Shown: positions 1 through 9,129, numbered from the stretch's first letter. The stretch is 49,284 nucleotides of DNA from Bacteroidales bacterium UBA3743 (GCA_002371265.1 DFGT01000026.1:1-49284); one strand, 5' to 3'. Numbers and translations are program-made. The notes: generated by a model not told the origin, from the sequence alone.

Positions 1-38
1 GTTTGATGCAACTACAGATTGTATTGGCGTTTTCTGTG

Positions 39-68
39 GAGACGTGGCATTGCTGCGTCTCTTTTTTT
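39..68 (+). terminator. Rho-independent terminator of an upstream gene outside the window
   Basis: A 6-bp perfect stem (GAGACG at 39-44, CGTCTC at 56-61) with an 11-nt loop is followed directly by seven T residues at 62-68. No gene is visible upstream inside the window, so it probably ends transcription of a gene before base 1. Confidence 0.7.
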
Positions 69-76
69 ATGTTTGA

Positions 77-304
77 ATGATAAAAGCTCGGGAAGCTTGC
101 CGAAATGCAGGATGTGAAGTGTTTGACCATTTTCCCGGCGCCGGGAAAATGATCGAGATCGCCAAAGGAGCTCAAAGAGAGGTCGACGACTACATGCTCA
201 CACGTTATGCGTGTTATCTTGTGGCTCAGAATGGAGATCCGAGAAAGCCTGAGATCGCTTTTGCTAAATCGTCTGCGACGTTTGTCAACAGATGTCTGGA
301 ATAG
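77..304 (+). pseudogene. Remnant of a DinD-like protein, truncated at both ends
   Basis: The 75 encoded residues match the middle of DinD (DNA-damage-inducible protein D), recognisable by KAREACRNAG near the start and by TRYACYLVAQNGDP. Intact DinD has roughly 40 more residues before this block and over 150 after it. Here a TGA lies immediately upstream in frame (74-76), and the match stops after the AFA segment, where the family normally continues QTYF; an unrelated 11-residue tail then runs to a TAG. It lies just behind a terminator with no promoter visible. I read it as a decayed internal fragment, not a functional short protein. It carries a perfect 24-bp palindrome (128-151). Confidence 0.7.
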
Positions 305-397
305 CGACTGTTCCACGGTCGGAAAAAGAACAGATCTGTTGGTGTTAAAATAAGTTAAAAACAACAATGCGGGGAGGGCGTTTGTTCTTTTTGTTGT

Positions 398-405
398 TAC
401 ATTTG
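398..405 (+). promoter_or_regulatory. Possible -7 element upstream of the BspA-like gene
   Basis: TACATTTG fits the Bacteroidetes -7 consensus TAnnTTTG, 55 nt before the ATG at 461. No well-spaced -33 TTG was found (the TTTG at 381-384 is only 13 nt away), so this is weak. The rest of 305-460 is AT-rich with no ORF. Confidence 0.3.
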
Positions 406-460
406 CATTGCTAAGTTTGTTGAGGTGTAATAACGCGATGTTGATTGATAACCAAATAAT

Positions 461-3289
461 ATGGAAAGAATAGCTTCTTTAATTATGATGTTGTGCGTCT
501 TTTGTATATCAAATGCCGCCAATTATTTAACATTTGCCGCCGAGGAGGATGGCTCTACGTTCGGAATCGTGAACAAAAATAACAATCCTGACGTGCAGTA
601 TTCATTAGATGGTGGAAAAATCTGGACCGAGTTGGTTAATGGATATGCCATCACGTTGGTTCATAAGGGTGACAAGGCTTTGCTGAGAGGGGAAAATCCG
701 GAAGGGTTCTCAAAGGGGTATAATAAATACTCATCTTTTACGATGACAGGAAAGATTGCTGTCAGCGGTAGTGTGATGAGTTTGATCGACGGCACAGGCG
801 AAACCCTTGTTGTCCCTGCTGATTATTGTTTCTATAGGTTGTTCTCAGGTTGCACAAGCCTGACACAAGCCCCAGAATTGCCAGTCACAACGTTGGCAGA
901 AGATTGTTATAACGGAATGTTCTCAGGTTGCACAAGCCTGACACAAGCCCCAGAATTGCCAGCCACAACGTTGGCAGATTATTGTTATAGTTACATGTTC
1001 AAAGGTTGCACCAGTCTGACGCAAGCCCCAGAATTACCAGCCACAACGTTGGCAGATGGTTGTTATCAATCTATGTTCGAAGGTTGCACGAGTCTGACAC
1101 AAGCCCCAGAATTACCAGCCACAACGTTGGATAGATGTTGTTATAACGGAATGTTCAGAGGTTGCACCAGTCTGACGCAAGCTCCAGAATTGCCAGCCAC
1201 AACGTTGGCAAATGATTGTTATGCATATATGTTCTCAGGTTGCACCAGTCTGACGCAAGCCCCAGAATTGCCGGCGATGACGTTGCCAGCTGGATCAGAC
1301 ATAGAGATTGGTTGTTATGCATATATGTTCACTTATTGCACCAGTCTGACGCAAGCCCCCGCATTGCCAGCGACAACGTTGTCAGATTTTTGTTATTATG
1401 AAATGTTCTCAGGTTGCACCAGTCTGACGCAAGCCCCAGAATTGCCAGCCACAACGTTGGCAGAACGTTGTTATAGCGAAATGTTCTCAGGTTGCACAAG
1501 TCTGACGCAAGCCCCCGCATTGCCAGTCACAACGTTGGCATTTCGTTGTTATGACGGAATGTTCTCAGGTTGCACCAGTCTGACGCAAGCCCCAGAATTA
1601 CCAGCCACAACGTTGGCGGATTTTTGTTATTATGAAATGTTCAAAGGTTGCACAAAACTAACACAAGCCCCAGAATTACCAGCCACAACGTTGGCTAATT
1701 GTTGTTATAACTTCATGTTCTCAGGATGTACTAACTTGTCTGAAATAAGAGTCGCCTTCGTCGAGTGGGAAAAGGGGAACAACACTTATTTTTGGGTCGA
1801 AAATGTTGCTCAGACCGGCACATTCTACTGCCCGAAAGCATTGCCGCTTGAATATGGATTAGACAGAATACCTGAGGGTTGGACGGTGAAATATATCGAG
1901 GATATAACCAACTACCTCACCTTCACTGCCGAGGAGGATGGCTCTACGTTTGGAATCGTGAACATGAATAATAATAATCCAGACGTGCAGTATTCATTGG
2001 ACGGAGGGGAAACATGGACCGCCTTGGCGGAAGGCGACACGGTCGTGTTGGCCCATGTGGGTGACAAGGCCTTGCTGAGAGGAGTCAATCCGCAAGGTTT
2101 CTCAAAGAAGGGCTCCTATTCATCCTTTAGGATGACCGGGAAAGTGGCCGCCAGCGGCAGTGTGATGAGCCTAATCGATGGGTTAGGCCTTTCTACGGAA
2201 ATTCCTGGGAAGTTCTGTTTCCATGATTTGTTCAGAGATTGCACCAGCTTGATGCAGACCCCTGCACTACCAGCCACGACATTGACTGATTATTGTTATT
2301 ATGGAATATTCTCCGGATGCACCAGCCTGACGCAGGCCCCTGAATTGCCAGCCACGGTATTGGCTGAGGGTTGTTATGCATTTATGTTCTTAGGTTGCAC
2401 CAGTCTGACGCAAGCGCCGGAATTGCCTGCCATGACAATGGCTGGACTTTGTTATGAAAAAATGTTCTATGGTTGTACGAGTCTGATGCGAGCTCCCGAA
2501 TTGCCGGCTACGACGTTGGCAGTTGGTTGTTATGAATTAATGTTCTCGGGTTGCACCAGCCTGACGCAAGCTCCTGAATTGCCGGCGATGACGTTGCCAG
2601 CTGGATCAAACTTTGAGAATGGTTGTTATGGAGGAATGTTCGAAGGTTGCACAAGTTTGACGCAATCCCCTGAATTGCCTGCTACAACATTGGCAGATGG
2701 TTGTTATCAATCTATGTTCAAAGGTTGCACAAGCTTGACAGAAGCCCCAGAATTGCCAGCCACAACGTTGGCTGATGGTTGTTATAACAGTATGTTCTCG
2801 GGTTGCACTAGCCTTATCCAAGCTCCGAAACTGCCAGCTTCGGAATTGTCAGACCCAAATTCGAAACTAACTTGTTACGAAGATATGTTCTCAGGGTGCA
2901 CTAACTTGTCTGAAATCAGTGTCGCCTTCGATGAGTGGAATGACAACACTAAAAATTGGGTCGAAAATGTTTCTCCAACTGGCACTTTTATTTGTCCGAA
3001 AGCATTGGCAGAGGAATATGGAAAAGACAGAATACCTGAGGGTTGGACGGTGAAATATATCGAGGAAGGTACTGGCGTAAACGATGCTGTGTCAAGTGAA
3101 ATAGCTGTATGGACAGAAGGAAACACTATCTATATACGTGGAGCGGAGAGTGATGTTGAAGTGTATGACATGTCAGGCAGACTGATTGCAAGTAAGCGTG
3201 GCGGTCAGGGAAATATCCAGATCTCGATTCCACAGAAAGGCATTTATGTCGTAAAAGTCGGAACAGAAACACATAAGGTGGAATTGTAA
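461..3289 (+). CDS. Secreted BspA-like leucine-rich repeat protein, internally duplicated, with a C-terminal sorting-like domain
   Basis: A 942-residue surface or secreted protein. Residues 1-19 form a signal peptide ending SNA. A roughly 100-residue domain (YLTFAAEEDGSTFGIVN to SVMSLIDG) leads into 11 repeats of about 26 residues, core CTSLTQAPELPATTLA plus a CY pair, and a cap domain ending GWTVKYIE. The whole module then recurs: second leader near residue 485, eight repeats, second cap. The last 75 residues look like a T9SS type A sorting domain (VEVYDMSGRLI, GIYVVKVG, final KVEL). The repeats resemble LRR_5 (BspA) units, a family implicated in adhesion. Near-identical repeats at DNA level suggest recent expansion and possible length variation. 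A strong hairpin lies 72 nt after the stop. Ligand unknown. Confidence 0.85.
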   Translation: MERIASLIMMLCVFCISNAANYLTFAAEEDGSTFGIVNKNNNPDVQYSLDGGKIWTELVNGYAITLVHKGDKALLRGENPEGFSKGYNKYSSFTMTGKIAVSGSVMSLIDGTGETLVVPADYCFYRLFSGCTSLTQAPELPVTTLAEDCYNGMFSGCTSLTQAPELPATTLADYCYSYMFKGCTSLTQAPELPATTLADGCYQSMFEGCTSLTQAPELPATTLDRCCYNGMFRGCTSLTQAPELPATTLANDCYAYMFSGCTSLTQAPELPAMTLPAGSDIEIGCYAYMFTYCTSLTQAPALPATTLSDFCYYEMFSGCTSLTQAPELPATTLAERCYSEMFSGCTSLTQAPALPVTTLAFRCYDGMFSGCTSLTQAPELPATTLADFCYYEMFKGCTKLTQAPELPATTLANCCYNFMFSGCTNLSEIRVAFVEWEKGNNTYFWVENVAQTGTFYCPKALPLEYGLDRIPEGWTVKYIEDITNYLTFTAEEDGSTFGIVNMNNNNPDVQYSLDGGETWTALAEGDTVVLAHVGDKALLRGVNPQGFSKKGSYSSFRMTGKVAASGSVMSLIDGLGLSTEIPGKFCFHDLFRDCTSLMQTPALPATTLTDYCYYGIFSGCTSLTQAPELPATVLAEGCYAFMFLGCTSLTQAPELPAMTMAGLCYEKMFYGCTSLMRAPELPATTLAVGCYELMFSGCTSLTQAPELPAMTLPAGSNFENGCYGGMFEGCTSLTQSPELPATTLADGCYQSMFKGCTSLTEAPELPATTLADGCYNSMFSGCTSLIQAPKLPASELSDPNSKLTCYEDMFSGCTNLSEISVAFDEWNDNTKNWVENVSPTGTFICPKALAEEYGKDRIPEGWTVKYIEEGTGVNDAVSSEIAVWTEGNTIYIRGAESDVEVYDMSGRLIASKRGGQGNIQISIPQKGIYVVKVGTETHKVEL
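842..1717 (+). repeat. First coding repeat array: 11 units, 78-bp period
   Basis: Ten units are 78 bp and one (unit 6, carrying an inserted PAGSDIEI segment) is 96 bp. Units start at the Phe codon before the GCTSL core. Many stretches are identical between neighbours, including the block coding for LTQAPELPATTLA. Confidence 0.85.
2231..2887 (+). repeat. Second coding repeat array: 8 units, 78-bp base period
   Basis: This is the same unit as the first array but more diverged: six 78-bp units, one of 96 bp (inserted PAGSNFEN, equivalent to the insert of the first array) and one of 93 bp. The shared long unit at a late position in both arrays supports duplication of a whole module, not independent expansion. 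Confidence 0.8.
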
Positions 3290-3360
3290 AATCACATATA
3301 TTCCAACCATTATGTTTCTTTAATGGAATGAGGAGCTGAATCTCTTCGGTGATATTAAAC

Positions 3361-3394
3361 AAGAGGGCGTATCAAAATTGATATGTCCTCTTTC
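3361..3394 (+). terminator. Terminator after the BspA-like gene
   Basis: Two 14-nt arms (AAGAGGGCGTATCA and TGATATGTCCTCTT) pair fully if two G-U wobbles are allowed, around an AAAT loop, and the second arm runs into a T-rich stretch. Confidence 0.75.
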
Positions 3395-3447
3395 TGTATT
3401 TAACGTCAATTCGGTGAAATAGAAGAATGTTATAGCTGGAGAAAAAT

Positions 3448-3475
3448 GAGGATTGTTAAGGGCGGAACGCCCTAA
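3448..3475 (+). repeat. Dispersed intergenic repeat, copy 1, with hairpin
   Basis: This 28-nt block is closely similar to 19658-19685 (four visible differences). It contains a perfect 6-bp stem (AGGGCG, GAA loop, CGCCCT, 3459-3473). It lies in the 295-bp gap between the BspA-like gene and the minus-strand pair. Confidence 0.5.
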
Positions 3476-3520
3476 CCCCCTGCTAAAGTGCGAGCCGAAG
3501 GCGAGCACACAGATTTTAAA

Positions 3521-3549
3521 CCACGGAGACACAAAGTTAACAGAGAAAG
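3521..3549 (+). repeat. CCACGGAGACACAAAG-type intergenic element
   Basis: CCACGGAGACACAAAG followed by ACAGAGAAAGG resembles the short CACGGAG/ACAGAG purine-rich repeats scattered through intergenic DNA of many bacteria. This is recalled family knowledge; only one partial copy is present here. Confidence 0.3.
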
Positions 3550-3584
3550 GCTACGCCTATTTTATGAGAAAAAGAGATAAGAAA

Positions 3585-3803
3585 TCAATCATAAAGTGGA
3601 AAAAACTTTCTTCTTATTTCTATTTCTTCATCCTTAAAATTTGAAATTATAATTGATTCTATTGCCATACTGTCTGGCACAAATCTTAAAAATCTCTTTA
3701 TCAGTGAATCTTGTACGGAGTCTGGTGAGTTGGTCTCGACAGTTGTAGCTGAAATGGAGAAGATCATCAGCTGGCTTAGCAATACAAAAAAGGCTTTTTT
3801 CAT
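3585..3803 (-). CDS. Small exported protein of unknown function
   Basis: A 72-residue product. Residues 1-19 (MKKAFFVLLSQLMIFSISA) are a convincing signal peptide, so the mature form would be about 53 residues in the periplasm or outside. No lipobox cysteine and no recognisable domain. It starts 6 nt after the stop of the upstream membrane-protein gene and is almost certainly co-transcribed with it. I do not recognise the family. The signal peptide and tight spacing are the reasons for calling it a gene. Confidence 0.5.
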   Translation of the reverse strand: MKKAFFVLLSQLMIFSISATTVETNSPDSVQDSLIKRFLRFVPDSMAIESIIISNFKDEEIEIRRKFFPLYD

Positions 3804-3809
3804 TTCAAA

Positions 3810-4268
3810 TCATTTTTTCCTATACGTCACTCTCGGAATCACAGGCTCAACCGCGTCTCTCAGGAATTCATCGAAATCTTCATAGTCGTTGAAGCAGAGT
3901 CTGGTGACGGTGGTCTCTTTCTTCATCAGACAGAAATATCCGTACACGTCTTTGCCGTCTCTTCCTGTGCGGACATATTCAAGATAATAACCGTCGAACT
4001 TCTTCAAGTCTACCTCGCCTTCCTTGATCAAACCGAAGAATCTGCTCACTTTGAGAACAGTACCGTCTACTTCAAGACTTCTTGTCTGCATCACCAATCG
4101 ATAGATGAGGAATCCTATGAATATCACTGTGAAGGCTGTGAAAATCATCCACCAATGCTTTGGAGCTTCATCTGGCATTATAGAAAGCACTAGTCCGCAA
4201 ATCGCGGGCATCAATACAAAAATCGATGTGATGTAGTAGAATCTTGGTCTGAATTTAGTCTTTGTCAT
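3810..4268 (-). CDS. Small membrane protein with two TM segments and a C-terminal PH-like region
   Basis: 152 residues. Two hydrophobic segments near residues 11-29 and 41-60 form a hairpin and are followed by about 90 soluble residues (SLEVDGTVLKVSRFFGL, GYYLEYVRTGRDG) that look like the small beta-rich PH-type domain seen behind two TM helices in many bacterial membrane proteins. It is divergent from the HAD gene at 4383, with a shared 114-bp intergenic region, and leads a two-gene unit with the small exported protein downstream. Function unknown; the PH-like comparison is by pattern only. Confidence 0.65.
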   Translation of the reverse strand: MTKTKFRPRFYYITSIFVLMPAICGLVLSIMPDEAPKHWWMIFTAFTVIFIGFLIYRLVMQTRSLEVDGTVLKVSRFFGLIKEGEVDLKKFDGYYLEYVRTGRDGKDVYGYFCLMKKETTVTRLCFNDYEDFDEFLRDAVEPVIPRVTYRKK

Positions 4269-4352
4269 ATTTGTTTTGTTCGTGTTTTTTGTAAAAATAC
4301 TTTTTTGAAATCATATATCGGCAAATTCCGCTGAAAAGTTGAGGAAAAAATG

Positions 4353-4360
4353 TATATTTG
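4353..4360 (+). promoter_or_regulatory. -7 element for the HAD/HTCS unit
   Basis: TATATTTG matches TAnnTTTG exactly, 22 nt before the ATG at 4383, which would give a very short leader. No good -33 TTG at 19-21 nt was found. Confidence 0.45.
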
Positions 4361-4382
4361 CGAGAATTTGATATAGTTTGCA

Positions 4383-5108
4383 ATGAATAGACTAACGGCT
4401 CAGGTGAAAGAGAAATTGTCGGTGTTGAGGCTAAAGGCTGTCCTCTTCGATATGGATGGTGTGATCTTCGATTCAATGCCGCATCATGCGGTGGCATGGG
4501 TGAAGGCGTTTGCCGACGAGAAAATTGATTTCAATGAGTATGAGGCCTATAAGCGTGAAGGAATGACGGGAGTCTCCACAATCCAGGAGATGTTTCTTGC
4601 CCAGAAGGGCAGGGAGGCGACTGCTGAGGAGTGCGACAGAATCTACGCCACCAAGTGCAGATACTTTGAGCAGGAGGGTCCGGCAGGGGTGATGGCTGGC
4701 ATTCGTGAGGTGTTGGAATTTGTCCGCGACGCTGGTTTGCAGATATATATCGTCACAGGTTCAGGCCAGCATAGCCTGTTTGAAAAACTAGACTCTCTAT
4801 TCCCGGGTATATTCGCACCGGAGAGAATGGTCACTGCCTACGACGTGAAAAAAGGCAAGCCAGATCCGGAGCCATATCTGATGGCATTAAAGAAAGGCGG
4901 TTTTTCAGCAGATGAGGCTATCGTGGTGGAGAATGCTCCGTTGGGAGTGACGGCAGCACATGCCGCTAAAATATTCACGGTGGCTGTCAACACTGGAATC
5001 CTTCTTCCGGAGGATTTGTTGAGTAAGGGAGCAGATGTGCTTTTTGATGATATGTATGAGTTCAGATCAGCCCTTCCTGAAATGGTAGATTTAGGATTGA
5101 AAAAATAA
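4383..5108 (+). CDS. HAD-superfamily phosphatase, beta-phosphoglucomutase-like
   Basis: 241 residues, a subfamily I HAD hydrolase with a helical cap. Motif I is DMDGVIFDS (nucleophile Asp and general-acid Asp), motif II is the VTGSG stretch, motif III the Lys of KKGKPDPEPY, and motif IV is VVENAPLGV, where Glu-Asn replaces the more usual acidic pair. Known members dephosphorylate small sugar phosphates or isomerise beta-glucose-1-phosphate; the substrate cannot be deduced. It ends 14 nt before the HTCS regulator on the same strand, so the two are probably co-transcribed. Confidence 0.85.
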   Translation: MNRLTAQVKEKLSVLRLKAVLFDMDGVIFDSMPHHAVAWVKAFADEKIDFNEYEAYKREGMTGVSTIQEMFLAQKGREATAEECDRIYATKCRYFEQEGPAGVMAGIREVLEFVRDAGLQIYIVTGSGQHSLFEKLDSLFPGIFAPERMVTAYDVKKGKPDPEPYLMALKKGGFSADEAIVVENAPLGVTAAHAAKIFTVAVNTGILLPEDLLSKGADVLFDDMYEFRSALPEMVDLGLKK

Positions 5109-5122
5109 AAAAAGACGCGAGT

Positions 5123-8100
5123 ATGCGAGGATTAAGATACATATTAGCATTTGTTTGGTGCATTTTGTGGGGTGGTACGTTTGCCAGCCAGCAACTCGCA
5201 TTGTCTCGTTTCGACAACTATACACAGAAGGATGGACTAAACTATAATATTGTGCAGTGCGCGTATCAGGATGCACAAGGATATATGTGGTTTGGCACAA
5301 GTCAGGGACTTCATCGTTTTGACGGCTACACTTTCCATCCATATAAATACGGCAGTCAGGAAGGTCATGTCAGAGGAGAGCTAGTCCGTTGTATCTTTCA
5401 GGATTCACGAAGACGTTTTTGGGTCGGCACAGAGAATGGAGGCTTGAATATCTATGAGCCTAAAAGTGAAACGTTCTCCGCTATACCGTTGAGTAAAAAC
5501 GGGTTGGCAAAATATTCGGCAAACTCTGTAGTCGAGGACATGGAAGGCAAAATATGGGTCGGAACGGATGAAGGACTTGCATTCCTTGGTGAAGGCTTGC
5601 TTCTTGAATACTATCAGTTCCAGGACTCAGAGGTTGGAAGCATACCATTTATAAAGACATTGACGGTAGACAAATACGGAAGATTGTGGATTGGCACAGG
5701 AGAGTCTGGTGTCAAACTTTTTGATCCGTCGACGGGAGATGTCAAGACTATTCTCCAAGATTTGGAGGTCCGTTCAATCTGTATCAGCAAAGATGGTGTG
5801 GTGTGGATAGGCTCATACGACAGAGGCGTATACACTGTTGACATCAACGATAAGAATAATGTAGAGTGTAAGCATCAGACGAATTTACCTACCTCGGGTG
5901 CGGAAGCTTCTGTAAAGGCGATATGTGAAGACCGGGATGGCAGAATCTGGATAGGCACTCGCTCCGGATTGATCTGTTATGATCGTGAGTCGCAACGATA
6001 TGTTGTCAATGTCAATGATGTGCATAATGACATCACTCTTGTCCACAACTCGGTCATTGATCTGTTTGTTGACAATAAGGGTGATCTATGGGTTTGTACT
6101 CGAGGAGGTATCAGCTACAGAAACAGCGAGAAACAGCCGTTTGAACTTATCCAAGAGTCGAAAAACGACAATCGCTATCTGAATTGTGAGCAGGTTTACG
6201 CATTCTTGGAAGTGCCGGGCTCAAAAGTGTGGGTCGGAACAGAAAGCGGCGGTATCAATGTCTACGACATAAAGAGCGGCAGATTTGAGTATATCACCCA
6301 GTCGAATTCAAACTTGTCGGTCAACAGCATAAAGAGTTTTGCAAGGGTCGGCAACGAAATTCTGGTCGGCACTTACATGGGAGGCTTGAATGTGTTGGAT
6401 ATCAACACCGGCAATGTCAAGCGAGTATACCGACATTCTGAAACAGACAGAACCTCTATCAACAGTGACAATATCTGGAGTATTTGCATTCGTCGAAACG
6501 GTGATGTCCTGCTGGGAACAGGCGACGGAGTAGACAAGTATAATCCGAATAACGGAACTTTCAGCCACATGGACAAACTGGCGTTCAACAAAGAGGTTTG
6601 GAAGGTTTTTGAAGACTCTGACAATGATTTGTGGATTTTCACTCCGGAAGAGATAGTCGTATATCTTACGAAGGAAGATCGTACTCTCGTCTATAAAGAA
6701 CGAGCACGCTCTATAGCTGAAAAGGCAAAAAATCAATTCTTGGTAGGTAGTCTGGAGAGAGGTGTCGTTGAATATAATAAGTATACTGGAGAGATACGAA
6801 CGATTTCAGAAAAGGACGGATTGTCGAACAATAATGTGCAGTCTATCTTAGAGTGGGGCGATTACTATATTGTCTGCACAACGTCAGGAATGAGCCGGAT
6901 AAAGAAAGAAAATAAGGAGATTGTAAACTATGATGAGAACGACGGATTGCAGAGCCGCCAGTTCCATTATGGAGCAGTGTATGTCTGCACTGACGGCAGA
7001 GTCCTGATGGGAGGAAATGCCGGATTCAATATAGTGGATTTTTCGGATGTCCGCGTGAATGAGTTCATACCGCCGATAGTGTTGGAGGACGTGAAAGTCT
7101 TCAATCAGGATGTGCAGGCAGATCAGATTTCAATTGATGAAAATACGGGAGAAACATGCTTGAATTTGAATTACGACCAGAACATGGTGACATTCAGATA
7201 TTCGGCTCTTTCTTATTCGCGCGCAGACAAGAACAGATTCAAATATCGTTTGGTCGGACAAAGTGACAATTGGATCGACGCGGGTCATGAAAACAAATGT
7301 ACGTACACCAATTTGCAGCCTGGCTCTTATATCTTTGAGTTGAGGGGAGCCAATTGTGACGGGGTGTGGAATGAAAAACCATTGAAAGTGCATCTTTATG
7401 TAAAGCCTCCATTTTGGAAGACATGGTGGTTCAAGACATTGATGACTCTGTTGGTGGTCGGCCTTGTGCTGATGTATCTCTACCATTATCGCAGCCGTAT
7501 GATTCTTAAAAACAAGTTGGTTTTGGAGAAGCAGAAGGCGGAAGAGATGGAGAAAGTGGAGCAGCTGAAACTGGATTTCTTCACGAATATATCACACGAG
7601 CTGCGTACTCCGCTCACGCTGATTCTTGGTCCGTTGTCGAAAATTCTGAAAGACGACGGAGTCTCTTCCGAGTCGAAGCAGATGGCGGTGTTGGCGGAGC
7701 GAAACGCAAATAAGTTGTTGCGTCTTGTGAATCAGATTCTTGATTTCAGAAAGATAGAAAGCGGTTCGTTGCAGGCAATATACAAGCCTGGCGATCTTCC
7801 AGCGTTGCTTGAGACAGTTGTTCGTGCGTTCCAGACAGAGGGAGAGGCAAAAGGTATAAAGATCTCGCTTGATGTCGACGATGCGGCTCGTGGCAGACGT
7901 ATGCTGTTTGATTCTGATAAAATAGAGAAAATTGTCGACAACCTTGTCTCCAACAGTATGAAATTCACACCACGTGGAGGCTCAATCAATGTGAAGCTAG
8001 ACATATTGTCGCAGCACACATATTCTGAGGGCAACATCAGTGACAGCTATCAGATAACAGTGGCTGACACAGGAAAGGGAATGACTGAAGAAGACCAGAA

Positions 8101-9118
8101 ACATGTCTTCGAACGATTCTACCAGAGCAGCGATGAAAAAGAGGCTGGAATAGGCACTGGAATCGGACTGAATCTTGTGTTTGATTTGGCAAAACTGATG
8201 GATGGAGAGGTGCTTCTAAACAGCAAAAAAGGAGAAGGCACAACATTCAGAGTCGTGCTGCCATTGTTTGAGACAGCTGAGAGTGCACCTGAGGAAATAT
8301 CACTTGATGGAGATCCCGTTTCAAATGACAAGGACAACGAACCAATCGAGTTGTCGAGTGAGGAAAAACCAGTGCTTCTGATTGCCGAAGATAACGAAGA
8401 ACTCCGTAAGTTTGTGGCAATCCATTTCGAGTCTAGATTCAATGTTGTTGAGGCGGAAGACGGTAGAATAGCATTGGAAAAAGCAGAGGAGCAGATTCCT
8501 GATGTGGTGATCACAGACCTGATGATGCCAAATATCTGTGGTGATGAGTTGTGTAATAAGTTGAAGCATGACGAAAGGACGTCGCATATTCCGATCATCC
8601 TGCTTACTGCCGTTCACAGCAAGGAGAGTGAGATAGAGAGTTTGAAGCGAGGCGCCGACGACTATATCACAAAACCATTTGATATAGAGGTGCTCGACCA
8701 GAAAGTGATGAACATGATGCGATTGAAGGAAAAGATTCGCAGTCGCTTCAAGATAGAGATGATTTCAGAACCTACGAAGGTTGTAACTCAGTCGCCAGAT
8801 GAGAAGTTTATGATCAGGGCGATGAAGGTTATTGAGGATAATCTTTCCGATGCGGATTTCGACATCGAGAAATTTGCGGTGGAAGTGGGAGTCAGCCGTA
8901 TGCAGTTGTATAGAAAGATGAACGCGATCACGGGAATGACCGTGAAGGAATTCATTAGAAATATTCGTATCAAGCGAGCAAAACAGTTGCTTGAAGACGG
9001 TGCGATGACAGTCTCTGAAGTGGCATACAATGTCGGATTCAAAGACATCGCATATTTTAGAAAGTGTTTTAAACAACAAGTAGGAATCAATCCTTCGGAG
9101 ATTTCCAAGGGAGAATAA
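5123..9118 (+). CDS. Hybrid two-component system sensor/regulator (HTCS)
   Basis: 1331 residues in one chain: signal peptide (1-22, ending FAS); a long periplasmic sensor of repeated propeller blades, each with a DGxxWVGT-like motif, then a Y_Y_Y domain to about 760; one TM helix about 770-792; HisKA with phospho-acceptor His825 in FFTNISHELRTPL; HATPase_c about 930-1050 with DNLVSNSMKF and DTGKGM; receiver domain with phospho-Asp1132 in ITDLMMP and the Lys of TKPFD; and a C-terminal AraC-type HTH (about 1225-1331, SRMQLYRKM and VGFKDIAYFRKCFK). HTCS proteins usually sense a polysaccharide fragment and switch on a neighbouring utilisation locus. No susC/susD pair lies in this window, so its target is unknown. 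Confidence 0.95.
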   Translation: MRGLRYILAFVWCILWGGTFASQQLALSRFDNYTQKDGLNYNIVQCAYQDAQGYMWFGTSQGLHRFDGYTFHPYKYGSQEGHVRGELVRCIFQDSRRRFWVGTENGGLNIYEPKSETFSAIPLSKNGLAKYSANSVVEDMEGKIWVGTDEGLAFLGEGLLLEYYQFQDSEVGSIPFIKTLTVDKYGRLWIGTGESGVKLFDPSTGDVKTILQDLEVRSICISKDGVVWIGSYDRGVYTVDINDKNNVECKHQTNLPTSGAEASVKAICEDRDGRIWIGTRSGLICYDRESQRYVVNVNDVHNDITLVHNSVIDLFVDNKGDLWVCTRGGISYRNSEKQPFELIQESKNDNRYLNCEQVYAFLEVPGSKVWVGTESGGINVYDIKSGRFEYITQSNSNLSVNSIKSFARVGNEILVGTYMGGLNVLDINTGNVKRVYRHSETDRTSINSDNIWSICIRRNGDVLLGTGDGVDKYNPNNGTFSHMDKLAFNKEVWKVFEDSDNDLWIFTPEEIVVYLTKEDRTLVYKERARSIAEKAKNQFLVGSLERGVVEYNKYTGEIRTISEKDGLSNNNVQSILEWGDYYIVCTTSGMSRIKKENKEIVNYDENDGLQSRQFHYGAVYVCTDGRVLMGGNAGFNIVDFSDVRVNEFIPPIVLEDVKVFNQDVQADQISIDENTGETCLNLNYDQNMVTFRYSALSYSRADKNRFKYRLVGQSDNWIDAGHENKCTYTNLQPGSYIFELRGANCDGVWNEKPLKVHLYVKPPFWKTWWFKTLMTLLVVGLVLMYLYHYRSRMILKNKLVLEKQKAEEMEKVEQLKLDFFTNISHELRTPLTLILGPLSKILKDDGVSSESKQMAVLAERNANKLLRLVNQILDFRKIESGSLQAIYKPGDLPALLETVVRAFQTEGEAKGIKISLDVDDAARGRRMLFDSDKIEKIVDNLVSNSMKFTPRGGSINVKLDILSQHTYSEGNISDSYQITVADTGKGMTEEDQKHVFERFYQSSDEKEAGIGTGIGLNLVFDLAKLMDGEVLLNSKKGEGTTFRVVLPLFETAESAPEEISLDGDPVSNDKDNEPIELSSEEKPVLLIAEDNEELRKFVAIHFESRFNVVEAEDGRIALEKAEEQIPDVVITDLMMPNICGDELCNKLKHDERTSHIPIILLTAVHSKESEIESLKRGADDYITKPFDIEVLDQKVMNMMRLKEKIRSRFKIEMISEPTKVVTQSPDEKFMIRAMKVIEDNLSDADFDIEKFAVEVGVSRMQLYRKMNAITGMTVKEFIRNIRIKRAKQLLEDGAMTVSEVAYNVGFKDIAYFRKCFKQQVGINPSEISKGE

Positions 9119-9129
9119 AGTGAAGAGGA

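Noticed and set aside
842..1717. Regularly spaced repeats that could be taken for a CRISPR array
   Set aside because: The 78-bp units stay in frame within a long coding sequence, have no unique spacers and no cas genes nearby.
8119..8617. Long minus-strand ORFs inside the HTCS gene
   Set aside because: They are antisense to the kinase and receiver domains, are Ser/Leu-rich as expected of shadow frames, and have no promoter or family match.
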